NCBI GenBank assembly: GCA_021648225.1
Contig: JAKITE010000105.1
Coordinates: 1 to 10,065, forward strand
Source of the DNA: Paracoccaceae bacterium
Lineage (GTDB): Bacteria; Pseudomonadota; Alphaproteobacteria; Rhodobacterales; Rhodobacteraceae
Reading direction: 5' to 3'
DNA length: 10,065 bases
Part shown: in pieces, positions 1 to 5,895 of the stretch
Layout: each line of letters begins with the position of its first letter
How positions within the stretch are numbered: position 1 is the stretch's first letter
Made by a program: the position numbers and the translations under genes
The notes under the pieces: generated by a model
Seen by the model: the letters and a program-made list of their open reading frames with translations, nothing else
What the model was told of the DNA's origin: nothing
The model's database searches: none

Positions 1-432
1 TATTGTGTGATTTCATCCGGGCCATTGCCGGTGGCGCGCCCCCTTTACCGCAAGATGAAACAGGATACTGAAGGGCTGGCGCGTGTTGGCATCAACGGGG
101 TCTTTGGCCCGCTTAACTGGCAAGGCAAACATGTTTTTGATCTGCGTGAGGTGTTTCCGAATGCTGCCATGGATATGATCAACATCAAAGCGGTTTTACT
201 GCCCAAAGTCAGCCATTTGTCGCAAACCGTTATTGAACCCACCAGCGCATTTGAGGCGCTTCAGGCCTTGGCACCCTCCACCATGTTGCAGCTTGGTGGT
301 GACCGGGCTGCTACCTTTAAGGCCTGCGCTGATGTGGTGCGCGCTGTGCCTGCCTATCACCTGTTGCTTGGCGAAGACCCATGTGATGTTACCAAAGCGG
401 TCAAGGATTTTATATCGGGGGTCAGCCAATGA
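1..432 (+). CDS. HPr kinase-like protein, C-terminal part (5' end outside window)
   Basis: The frame is open from base 1 to a TGA at 430-432 and encodes about 143 residues. A GTG lies at base 7, but the frame is already open before it, so the gene almost certainly begins upstream of the window. The sequence resembles the C-terminal half of HPr kinase/phosphorylase-related (PEPCK-fold) proteins: a small beta-rich section (GVFGPLNWQGKHVFDLREVF), a stretch of type AVLLPKV, then EALQALAPSTMLQL and a closing VRAVPAYHLLLGEDP helix/strand. The Walker A region that would prove kinase activity would lie upstream and is not visible. The stop overlaps the next start (ATGA), so it is translationally coupled to the first glycosyltransferase. 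HPrK-related kinases of this kind are known to occur with PqqD-like and nucleotidyltransferase-like genes in modification loci; membership here is inferred. It could alternatively be another PEPCK-fold protein. Confidence 0.6.
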   Translation, partial: YCVISSGPLPVARPLYRKMKQDTEGLARVGINGVFGPLNWQGKHVFDLREVFPNAAMDMINIKAVLLPKVSHLSQTVIEPTSAFEALQALAPSTMLQLGGDRAATFKACADVVRAVPAYHLLLGEDPCDVTKAVKDFISGVSQ

Positions 433-1190
433 AGCTCTGCGTGTTGATGCCGACATTTAACGAGGCTCGGTTTATTGGCTCGGCGATTGCCTCGATTCTA
501 AGCACCCGTGATGTGCTGGATATCGAGATTATTATTGTTGATGACGGTTCAACGGATGATACCGCTGAAATTGTCCAGAGCATTGCAAATACTACACCGC
601 AAATCCGGCTGATCCGCACGGCAAACAAGGGCGTGTCGCATGCGCGCAATACTTTGCTGGATGCGATACCTGATACTTGTGATCTGGTGACTTTTCTGGA
701 TGGGGACGACGCGTTCGAGGCGGGGTATTTAGGAAAAGCCTGCCAGATTTTGGCGGATGACCTGGCGCTTGACCTGCATTATGCCCAGCTTTGCCTGATC
801 GAATCCACCCAGCAGAATATGTTAAACGAACCGCGCGGGAATTCGCTGATTGCCCGCGCCATTAGTATGAGCATTGGTATCTATCGGCCCAGCTTGCTGG
901 CAAGCGTCGGGGCGTTTGATACCAGTTACACCCATGGCGAGGATACTGATTATCTGTTGCGATTGTTCGAGCTTGGCCCAGCAGTGCATCTCAGCAACGA
1001 AATTGCAGTGCTTTATCGCCAGCATGAAGGCAGTGCAACCAAGGACACACAGGCAACCAAGCGTGGGTTTACCCGCGCCCTTATGGGCCATATCCGGCGG
1101 CGCAGGCTGAACCCCGATCTGGCTTCGGTTGAGGGGGTGTTTTCAACCAGCCAGCTTGGCAGTGAGCTTACAAATCGGAGGGCACCATGA
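429..1190 (+). CDS. Family 2 glycosyltransferase (GT-A fold), first of two
   Basis: This 253-residue protein should transfer a sugar from a nucleotide-sugar donor to an unknown acceptor. The N-terminus has the GT2 opening (KLCVLMPTFNEARFIGSAIASIL). A DDGS nucleotide-binding motif lies at residues 38-41, the metal-binding DGDD at 91-94, and a GED motif at about 170-172 fits the catalytic base region, followed by YRQHEGS near residue 200. No membrane segment is seen, so it is probably cytoplasmic or peripheral, with a basic C-terminal part (RRRR near 217-220). The start codon overlaps the upstream stop as ATGA, and its own stop overlaps the next gene's start the same way, so it lies in a tight operon. 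GT2 membership is clear; donor and acceptor cannot be told from the sequence. Confidence 0.9.
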   Translation: MKLCVLMPTFNEARFIGSAIASILSTRDVLDIEIIIVDDGSTDDTAEIVQSIANTTPQIRLIRTANKGVSHARNTLLDAIPDTCDLVTFLDGDDAFEAGYLGKACQILADDLALDLHYAQLCLIESTQQNMLNEPRGNSLIARAISMSIGIYRPSLLASVGAFDTSYTHGEDTDYLLRLFELGPAVHLSNEIAVLYRQHEGSATKDTQATKRGFTRALMGHIRRRRLNPDLASVEGVFSTSQLGSELTNRRAP

Positions 1191-1858
1191 AATTACCCGC
1201 CTATAGCGTGGTTATCCCAGCCTATAACGCGGCCGGGTTTATCGCGGAAACCATCGCTTCGATTATGGCGCAAACCCTTAAACCAACCCAGATTATCGTT
1301 GTGGATGACGGCTCTGACGATGATTTGAACACGGCTTTGGCAGGGCTGAACGCACCGCTAAAGCTGATCCATCAGGAAAACAGCGGACCGGGCAGTGCAA
1401 CCACGCGGGGGATGACAAATGTAAAAACCGGTTTTGTCGCCACCCTTGACGCAGATGATCTTTGGCAACCAAACAAAATTGCCCAGCAATTTCCTGACTT
1501 GTTGGCCGGAAAAGCCGAAATGTCTTTCACCCGAATGCGTAATTTTGGTGCGGACGCGCATACCACCAACAGCGACGAGCAAAAATCGGGTTGGTCGCGT
1601 TCAACTTTGCTGATGCAGCTTGAAACCTTTTATAAAATCGGCCCGATAGAGGACATGCCGGGTTATCGCGGTGAAATGGTGGAATGGCTGGCACGCGCCC
1701 GCGCGCTTGGTGTCAAAATGTCCATGCTTGACGAACCGCTGGCGCAGCGGCGTATCCATAAGGGCAGCCTGTCTTGGAACAGAGACGTAGCGCATGATAA
1801 GGGGTATATGGAAATTGTTTTGCGCGCCATGCGCCGCCGAAAGGAAGCAGGCGGATGA
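1187..1858 (+). CDS. Family 2 glycosyltransferase (GT-A fold), second of two
   Basis: This 223-residue protein is a second, clearly different GT2 enzyme. It begins YSVVIPAYNAAGFIAETIASI, has DDGS at residues 40-43 and DADD at 88-91 (metal and nucleotide-sugar binding), and a GEMVEWLARAR segment at 162-172 whose acidic residues sit where GT2 enzymes carry the catalytic base. RRIHKGSLS near the end resembles the RRIHG-N-S ending of small GT2 proteins. It is short for the family, which fits a minimal catalytic domain. A GGAGGG ribosome binding site (1177-1182) precedes the ATG, which overlaps the previous stop. It also overlaps the next start. Two GT2 genes side by side suggest successive sugar additions to one product; substrate unknown. 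Confidence 0.9.
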   Translation: MKLPAYSVVIPAYNAAGFIAETIASIMAQTLKPTQIIVVDDGSDDDLNTALAGLNAPLKLIHQENSGPGSATTRGMTNVKTGFVATLDADDLWQPNKIAQQFPDLLAGKAEMSFTRMRNFGADAHTTNSDEQKSGWSRSTLLMQLETFYKIGPIEDMPGYRGEMVEWLARARALGVKMSMLDEPLAQRRIHKGSLSWNRDVAHDKGYMEIVLRAMRRRKEAGG

Positions 1859-2601
1859 TTTTTGGTGGCGCAATACCATGGCCCCCAGCCCGCCAACGCC
1901 AGTTGCTTAGGGCCTGTTTTCATGTGGATACCGGCAAAGCCTTTGATCTTTCCAACCGTTGGTTTGACAGGTTTAACCTAAATGATGTTACCTATCCCGA
2001 GCATCGCTTGCTGGTGCGTTTGCTTGCCCGATTTCCCGAGCTTGAAATAGAACCAACTGCCGCCAGCCGTATTGCCGGGCTTCAACGCCAGCTTTGGGTG
2101 CGCGGTAATATGAACTTGAAGGCAGCGAAACCCGCGCTGGATACGTTTGATGATTTTGGCATTTTGTGGGTGCTTAGTGGTGCCGCGCAATGGTTTGTGC
2201 AGTTAGGGAGCATAGCGCACGAGACCGCTGATATTGTTGAAATTATCGTGCCGGAACAAGCCAGATCAACCGCGCTGCATTTGCTGGTGCAAAATGGCTG
2301 GCGCAGTGAATACACCGTACCCGATGCAGCCGCAGGGCCGGTTTTTACGCGGCTTTCCAAAGGGTCAGGTGCGATCAGGCTTGGCAAGGCAAGCCCGCTT
2401 TTTACCTATGCGCCCGACCAATTAGAACAGCTTTGGGATAATAGAATTACGCAAGATCATGACATTGGCCGGTTTTTTCTACCGGATGTGGCGGCTTCTG
2501 TTGCCATGGCATTTGGCAGAACCCACCCGAAATATGGGCAAGATGATCAATGGGTTTTTGACTTGTTTAGCCAAGATTCTGACCCTAAATCTCTGCTGTA
2601 A
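1855..2601 (+). CDS. Degenerate nucleotidyltransferase-like protein (NTP_transf_5-like)
   Basis: This 248-residue protein is the last gene of the operon, starting within an ATGA overlap. Residues about 75-140 recall the uncharacterised nucleotidyltransferase family: a helix of type LQRQLWVRGNMNLKAA, then a helix-strand part ending ILWVLSGAA (107-111, where the family usually has LKGAA), then ADIVEIIVPEQARSTALHLLVQNGW (125-149, where the family has a DVDLLVP-type metal-binding motif). The C-terminal part (LFTYAPDQLEQLW, then ASVAMAFGRTHPKYGQDDQWVFDLF) fits the helical end of the family. The usual Lys of LKGAA is Ser and the D-x-D is replaced by I-V-E, so catalysis looks impaired or lost. The reading frame is intact, which suggests a kept non-catalytic role. 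Family assignment is by remembered pattern only. Confidence 0.55.
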   Translation: MIFGGAIPWPPARQRQLLRACFHVDTGKAFDLSNRWFDRFNLNDVTYPEHRLLVRLLARFPELEIEPTAASRIAGLQRQLWVRGNMNLKAAKPALDTFDDFGILWVLSGAAQWFVQLGSIAHETADIVEIIVPEQARSTALHLLVQNGWRSEYTVPDAAAGPVFTRLSKGSGAIRLGKASPLFTYAPDQLEQLWDNRITQDHDIGRFFLPDVAASVAMAFGRTHPKYGQDDQWVFDLFSQDSDPKSLL

Positions 2602-2850
2602 TCGGGCGTCGCGCCAGCCAAAATTTTGCGTAAAATTACCCGCGCACTCCACTCGGCTTTTTATCGCTGATTTTTGCCCTTACCGCCAATTCGCCTACAT
2701 TTATATTGCTCATAGATAGGTGATATTCGATGGTTTTGTGGCTAACTTATCGGTTTTATTGCTGAAAGGCGTTTGTTGTCTGTGCTGGTATCTCGACTTT
2801 TTGTCAGGTTTAGCTTGGCCTTGTCATGTTGCCGGTGTATCCCCCCTTTT
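2602..2850. other. Intergenic stretch between the glycosyltransferase operon and rluB
   Basis: These 249 bases hold no convincing gene. No hairpin with a T-run follows the operon stop at 2601, so no intrinsic terminator is seen. A TTG-started extension of the rluB frame runs back to 2773 but encodes a Cys-rich hydrophobic stretch foreign to RluB. No promoter close to consensus could be fixed by eye, although rluB presumably has one here. Confidence 0.5.
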
Positions 2851-3696
2851 ATGGATAAAAACAAAGAATACGCTGGCGAGCGGATCGCCAAGAAACTGGC
2901 GCGGGCCGGTGTTGCTTCGCGGCGCGAAGTTGAACGCATGGTCGAGGCCGGGCGTGTAACTGTGAACGGCAAAAAAATTGCCTCTCCTGCGCTTAATGTC
3001 ACGGATAGTGACCAGATTACCGTCGATGGACGGCCGGTTCGTGCGGCTGAACCGGCACGGCTTTGGCGCTATCACAAGCCGGCCGGATTAGTAACCTCGG
3101 CGCGCGATGAAAAGGGCAGGGCGACTGTATTTGACCGCCTGCCCGAAGAATTGCCAAGGGTGAGGAGCGTCGGGCGGTTGGATCTGACCTCCGAGGGCTT
3201 GCTGTTGCTGACCAATGACGGAGAGCTGAAACGCAAACTGGAGCTGCCCTCAACCGGCTGGGTGCGAAAATACCGGGTGCGTGCCAATGGCAATGCGTCA
3301 GATATCCGCCTGAAACCTTTGCGCGATGGCATGGTTATTGATGGAGAGCGGTTTCAGCCGATGATGGTTGATTTTGATAAACAAAGCGGCGCCAATGTCT
3401 GGCTGACGATTGGCATTCGCGAAGGCAAAAACCGCGAAATTCGCCGTGCATTGGAAGAGGTGGGGTTGATTGTCAACCGCTTGATCCGCGTTTCCTATGG
3501 CCCGTTTCAACTGGGTGATCTGGCGCGTGGCGCGGTTGAGGAAATTCGCCCGAAAATATTGCGCGACCAGTTGGGGATCAAACGCGAGGAACAGCCTGCA
3601 CCAAAACCAACACCGGCGAACAAGTCAAGATCGCGCAGGGCCAGCTCTGCCAGTCCGGGCATTTCGATGCGGGCCAATAAGCGGAACAAGAAGTAA
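2851..3696 (+). CDS. rluB: 23S rRNA pseudouridine synthase, RluB/RsuA family
   Basis: The 281-residue protein converts a uridine of 23S rRNA to pseudouridine. An S4 RNA-binding domain covers about residues 9-62 (ERIAKKLARAGVASRREVERM, then GRVTVNG). The RsuA-type catalytic domain follows: LWRYHKPAGLVTS, the GRLD motif at 108-111 with catalytic Asp111, SEGLLLLTNDGEL, and EGKNREIRR near residue 190. The C-terminal 40 or so residues are a basic, low-complexity tail rich in K, R, P and S. I chose the ATG at 2851 because conserved RluB sequence begins right after it; a TTG at 2773 would add 26 unrelated residues. No clear Shine-Dalgarno precedes the ATG. The gene ends at a strong terminator shared with the convergent gene. 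RsuA-type (16S) specificity cannot be excluded, but the S4 plus basic tail layout fits RluB better. Confidence 0.88.
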   Translation: MDKNKEYAGERIAKKLARAGVASRREVERMVEAGRVTVNGKKIASPALNVTDSDQITVDGRPVRAAEPARLWRYHKPAGLVTSARDEKGRATVFDRLPEELPRVRSVGRLDLTSEGLLLLTNDGELKRKLELPSTGWVRKYRVRANGNASDIRLKPLRDGMVIDGERFQPMMVDFDKQSGANVWLTIGIREGKNREIRRALEEVGLIVNRLIRVSYGPFQLGDLARGAVEEIRPKILRDQLGIKREEQPAPKPTPANKSRSRRASSASPGISMRANKRNKK

Positions 3697-3726
3697 AAAA
3701 GGCGCTCTGTTTCCAGAGCGCCTTTT
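3697..3726. terminator. Bidirectional intrinsic terminator between convergent genes
   Basis: The 9-bp stem GGCGCTCTG (3701-3709) pairs with CAGAGCGCC (3714-3722) around a TTTC loop and is flanked by AAAA (3697-3700) and TTTT (3723-3726), which extend the pairing. On the + strand the T-run closes rluB directly after its stop codon; on the - strand the run of six T formed by 3695-3700 closes the Hint-domain gene that ends at 3745. Confidence 0.93.
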
Positions 3727-3744
3727 CAAATTGGTTTGCACAAA

Positions 3745-4872
3745 TTATGCGTTCATCAATGCAATTTCATGAGGCATCAGGGTTTCGCGCGCGGCAGGGC
3801 CGTATGAAGTCACATTTTGCTGCAATTGCGGGAACAAACGATAAATTTCCTCACGGGCGTCAACTGCCAATGCATCAACGGACAGGTCTGCCGGATGGAA
3901 GCTTTCGGTTGGTGCGCCATCTGAAAAAACGATTTCATGCTGGTCAAACAGCACATGGAAATATTCAACCTTATCGCCAGCCTGACGTATAATCGTGCTA
4001 TCATTTACCAAGGATTTTGCCGAAGCCAGCATTTGGTTTTCGCCAAACAAAAGCTCTGTGCGCCAGCCTTGCAACAGGACGCGGTGCGCTGGTGAAAGCA
4101 AAAGATCGCGGGTGTTGCCGATGGCGCCTTTGCGGAACAAAATCGGTGCATTGCTGCCGGTTGCGGACATTGTCGAAGACCCGATCCAGCGAATGGGCTG
4201 CATGCCATTGTCCAGCGTGCGCACCATATCGCCAACTTTCAGATCTTCGATAACGACTTCGCCATGATCGGTTTCCAACATGGTTCCGCGTGTAAAACAT
4301 AGCGGACCAAAGAGATCAAAAGAGATATCGCCAATCCCGACATAGCCAACGCTTACGTTGGTTGGACCGTTATCGTAAATAATGGTAATACCGCTAAGGG
4401 GTCCGGCAATTGTGACGTCAACCGTATCACCACGCGGTGTATTTGTGGTCCCGTCACCGGTGATAACATTGCCATTAACGATCTGATTGCCCGCATTATC
4501 AAAGGTTATCGTAACCAGGGAGCCATCCGGACGCGTGGCGAGAATGGTGATTTCGTCATCCCAGGCGCTAAATCCGGTGCCTGTTCCCGTATCGACATCA
4601 TATAAGGAAAAGGTCACATTTTGAACAAACTGGTCGAAATCCATCGAGACTTCGGTCGGGCCGTCAGTTGGCCGGTCAGGGTAAAAAGCGCCCAAAACAT
4701 TTGGCGCAAGCGGGTCGTTCGGGTCGTTGCTTTGAACGGAAAAAGATTCAGCGCCCGCATTATTAGGTGTGCTTACGATTACGTTAACGATATCACCGGT
4801 GCCGGGATCCGTAAGGGTATTGGTGCCGTCAATCTGTGTTGTGCCGGCCTCCCAATCAAGTAAAAAAGCCAT
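3745..4872 (-). CDS. Hint-domain (Hedgehog/intein-type) protein with beta-rich N-terminal domain
   Basis: The 375-residue protein has two parts. Residues 1 to about 188 are acidic, rich in Gly, Asp, Thr and Asn, free of Cys, and look like a beta-sandwich (FVQNVTFSLYDVDTG, ITILATRPDGSLVTI, GYVGIGDISFD). From residue 190 a Hint_2-type domain begins (GPLCFTRGTMLETDHGEVVIEDLKVGDMV), with Cys192, the only cysteine, in the place of the Hint nucleophile, and SPAHR with His263 as the block-B-like histidine. ELLFGENQMLASAKSL and HVLFDQHEIVFSDGAPTESF follow, as in Rhodobacterales Hint_2 proteins. No intein-type His-Asn end is seen, so self-cleavage rather than splicing is the likelier reaction, if any. 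No Sec signal peptide is visible. The ATG at 4872 has GGAG eight bases upstream; an ATG at 4926 would lie upstream of the predicted start of transcription. Biological role unknown. Confidence 0.85.
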   Translation of the reverse strand: MAFLLDWEAGTTQIDGTNTLTDPGTGDIVNVIVSTPNNAGAESFSVQSNDPNDPLAPNVLGAFYPDRPTDGPTEVSMDFDQFVQNVTFSLYDVDTGTGTGFSAWDDEITILATRPDGSLVTITFDNAGNQIVNGNVITGDGTTNTPRGDTVDVTIAGPLSGITIIYDNGPTNVSVGYVGIGDISFDLFGPLCFTRGTMLETDHGEVVIEDLKVGDMVRTLDNGMQPIRWIGSSTMSATGSNAPILFRKGAIGNTRDLLLSPAHRVLLQGWRTELLFGENQMLASAKSLVNDSTIIRQAGDKVEYFHVLFDQHEIVFSDGAPTESFHPADLSVDALAVDAREEIYRLFPQLQQNVTSYGPAARETLMPHEIALMNA

Positions 4873-4880
4873 AACAGCTA

Positions 4881-4884
4881 CTCC
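4881..4884 (-). promoter_or_regulatory. Ribosome binding site of the Hint-domain gene
   Basis: On the - strand GGAG (plus-strand CTCC) stands eight bases before the ATG at 4872-4870. It decides the start in favour of the 375-residue form over the 18-residue longer frame. Confidence 0.75.
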
Positions 4885-4938
4885 AATAACAAAATTTGAT
4901 ATGTATCGCCGCATAAAACGGCACACATTTTGTAGACA

Positions 4939-4967
4939 GTATTAGACCGATGGCCCGGTTGTGTCAA
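4939..4967 (-). promoter_or_regulatory. Sigma-70-type promoter of the Hint-domain gene
   Basis: Read on the - strand, a perfect -35 TTGACA (4967-4962) is followed after exactly 17 bases by TAATAC (4944-4939), four of six matches to the -10 consensus. Transcription should begin near 4932 and give a leader of about 60 bases. The spacer holds an inverted repeat ACCG-N6-CGGT (4946-4959) that could be an operator. Confidence 0.7.
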
Positions 4968-5025
4968 TTTGCAAGACCATCTTAAAGTTAATAAGCGATC
5001 GTTAGGGCGCTGCCCTGATTTGTGC

Positions 5026-5053
5026 TTGTGACACCGGAATATTATGCTTAAAT
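5026..5053 (+). promoter_or_regulatory. Probable rnpB promoter
   Basis: TTGTGA (5026-5031) and TTAAAT (5048-5053) are spaced by 16 bases, and seven bases downstream of the -10 comes the first base of the P1 helix of RNase P RNA at about 5061. The agreement with the expected 5' end is the main support; the boxes themselves match the consensus only in part. Confidence 0.5.
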
Positions 5054-5060
5054 CTAGGCA

Positions 5061-5448
5061 TATGCGGATGGCTGGGCAACTGCACTCAGGTGAGGAAAGT
5101 CCGGACTCCAGAAAGAAATGACGCCGGTTAACGACCGGCCGGGGTAACCCGAGGGAAAGCGCCACAGAGAATAAACCGCCAGTAGGCTGACGGAGGTTCG
5201 CCTTCGGCAAAACGCTGGTAAGGCTGAAAAGGTGGGGTAAGAGCCCACCGCCGCGATGGTAACATTGCGGGCAGGGCAAGCCCCGTCAGGAGCAAAGCCA
5301 AATAGGGGTCGCGCGACGCTTGCGTCGGGTTCTTTCGCCCAGTGACCCGGGTTGGCTGCTAGAACTTGTTGGCAACAGCAGGTCCAGATGAATGGTTGTC
5401 GACGGTCGAAAGGCCTGAACAAAATCCGGCTTACAGGCCATCCGCATA
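5061..5448 (+). ncRNA. rnpB: RNase P RNA (bacterial class A)
   Basis: This is the catalytic RNA of RNase P, which matures the 5' ends of tRNAs. The ends form a perfect 12-bp P1 helix: TATGCGGATGGC (5061-5072) with GCCATCCGCATA (5437-5448). Conserved blocks appear in order: GAGGAAAGTCCGGACTCC (5092-5109), ACAGAGAATAAACCGCC (5164-5180), GGTAAGAGCCCACC (5236-5249), GGAGCAAAGCCAAATAGGGG (5289-5308) and ACAAAATCCGGCTTAC near 5419-5434. The length of about 388 nt is normal. The loop expected to bind the tRNA CCA end reads GGCAA (5275-5279) where E. coli has GGUAA. It lies divergent from the Hint gene and upstream of the mraZ leader. No clear intrinsic terminator follows at once, so the 3' end may be made by processing. 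Long frames on either strand here are shadows of the RNA. Confidence 0.97.
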
Positions 5449-5630
5449 AAATATCACCCATTATTGAAAATAATCCCCTTAACGCAAAATCACCGGCTTT
5501 TGTCAGAATTCACCATATCTTGTGGTTAAGCGAATTCTGGCTGCCATTGGTGGTGTGTAATCTCGAAAAGATTTTTGTGACAAAGTAAAATCAGCATCGA
5601 GTTCTATAAAAAACCATAAATTTCCAAAAA
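5449..5630 (+). other. Non-coding stretch between rnpB and the mraZ leader
   Basis: No protein gene is supported. It is A/T-rich and contains an all-A/T hairpin (ATTATT-GAA-AATAAT, 5460-5474), a larger imperfect hairpin built on two GAATTC palindromes (5502-5541), and a weak 5-bp hairpin followed by T's (5559-5576) that might be a poor terminator. A 10-base near-tandem repeat of AAATTTCCA occurs at 5618-5636 just before the leader promoter. Confidence 0.5.
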
Positions 5631-5660
5631 TTTCCATTGCTAGGGATGTAAAGGTATGCT
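5631..5660 (+). promoter_or_regulatory. Candidate promoter of the mraZ leader / dcw operon
   Basis: TTTCCA (5631-5636) and TATGCT (5655-5660) match the sigma-70 boxes at four positions each with an 18-base spacer. Start would be near 5667, giving a transcript of about 200 nt up to the hairpin terminator at 5831-5866. The fit with the known size of the R. sphaeroides mraZ leader RNA supports it more than the boxes do. Confidence 0.4.
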
Positions 5661-5666
5661 AGTTGT

Positions 5667-5866
5667 CACCTACGGACGGAAATCTTGGGTTTCTCCCAAA
5701 GAAAAATAATCAGTAGGCAGTTTCATACAGGCAGCCAAATTTCCGCCAAAAGGCAAATAAGATCCGGCACGGAGCGAGCAGACACGCAAAGTGGCACGTA
5801 GTCGGGCAATATCCCAAGCGGGGCAAATGGCGGATCGTGTTGGGCAGACACGATCCGTTTTTGTTT
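5667..5866 (+). ncRNA. UpsM-like leader sRNA upstream of mraZ
   Basis: Between a promoter-like element and an intrinsic terminator lies a region of about 200 bases without a reading frame of its own, directly in front of mraZ. In Rhodobacter sphaeroides the same place holds UpsM, an abundant sRNA of about 200 nt made by premature termination in the mraZ 5' UTR and processed with the sRNA StsR and RNase E. Here the RNA could form small hairpins (TTGGG-TTTCT-CCCAA, 5685-5699; GCC-AAAA-GGC, 5745-5754) before the terminator. The role, limiting dcw transcription, is inferred from position and known biology; sequence homology to UpsM was not tested and the 5' end is a guess. Confidence 0.55.
5831..5866 (+). 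terminator. Intrinsic terminator/attenuator in the mraZ leader
   Basis: A perfect 10-bp stem, CGGATCGTGT (5831-5840) with ACACGATCCG (5848-5857), encloses a 7-base loop TGGGCAG and is followed by TTTTTGTTT (5858-5866). It ends only 36 bases before the mraZ GTG, too little room for another promoter and leader, so dcw mRNA starting upstream must read through it. It is the natural 3' end of the leader sRNA. Confidence 0.88.
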
Positions 5867-5890
5867 GGATCGTTTTCATTTCGGGGATAC

Positions 5891-5895
5891 AGGAG
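5891..5895 (+). promoter_or_regulatory. Ribosome binding site that fixes the mraZ GTG start
   Basis: AGGAG lies seven bases before GTG at 5903-5905. Upstream in-frame starts (from 5837) lie inside the terminator hairpin and have no such site. Confidence 0.8.

Noticed and set aside
7..9. GTG at base 7 as the true start of the first gene
   Set aside because: The frame is open to base 1 and the protein matches only the C-terminal part of its likely family, so it is a fragment cut by the window.
4873..4926. An 18-residue N-terminal extension of the Hint protein starting at 4926
   Set aside because: The ATG at 4872 has GGAG at the right distance, and the promoter predicts transcription from about 4932, too close to 4926 for a ribosome binding site.
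4878..5279. A 133-residue open frame on the - strand spanning the Hint-gene leader and rnpB
   Set aside because: It runs antisense through the conserved core of rnpB and through the Hint promoter, and encodes a composition-biased protein with no recognisable pattern.
5054..5461. A 135-residue open frame on the - strand and shorter + frames across 5352-5588
   Set aside because: They overlap RNase P RNA, whose conserved blocks and P1 helix explain the sequence; the frames have no ribosome binding site or family resemblance.
5575..5610. TTGTGACA followed by TATAAA as a promoter before the mraZ leader
   Set aside because: The spacing is about 24 bases between TTGTGA and TATAAA, too long for sigma-70.
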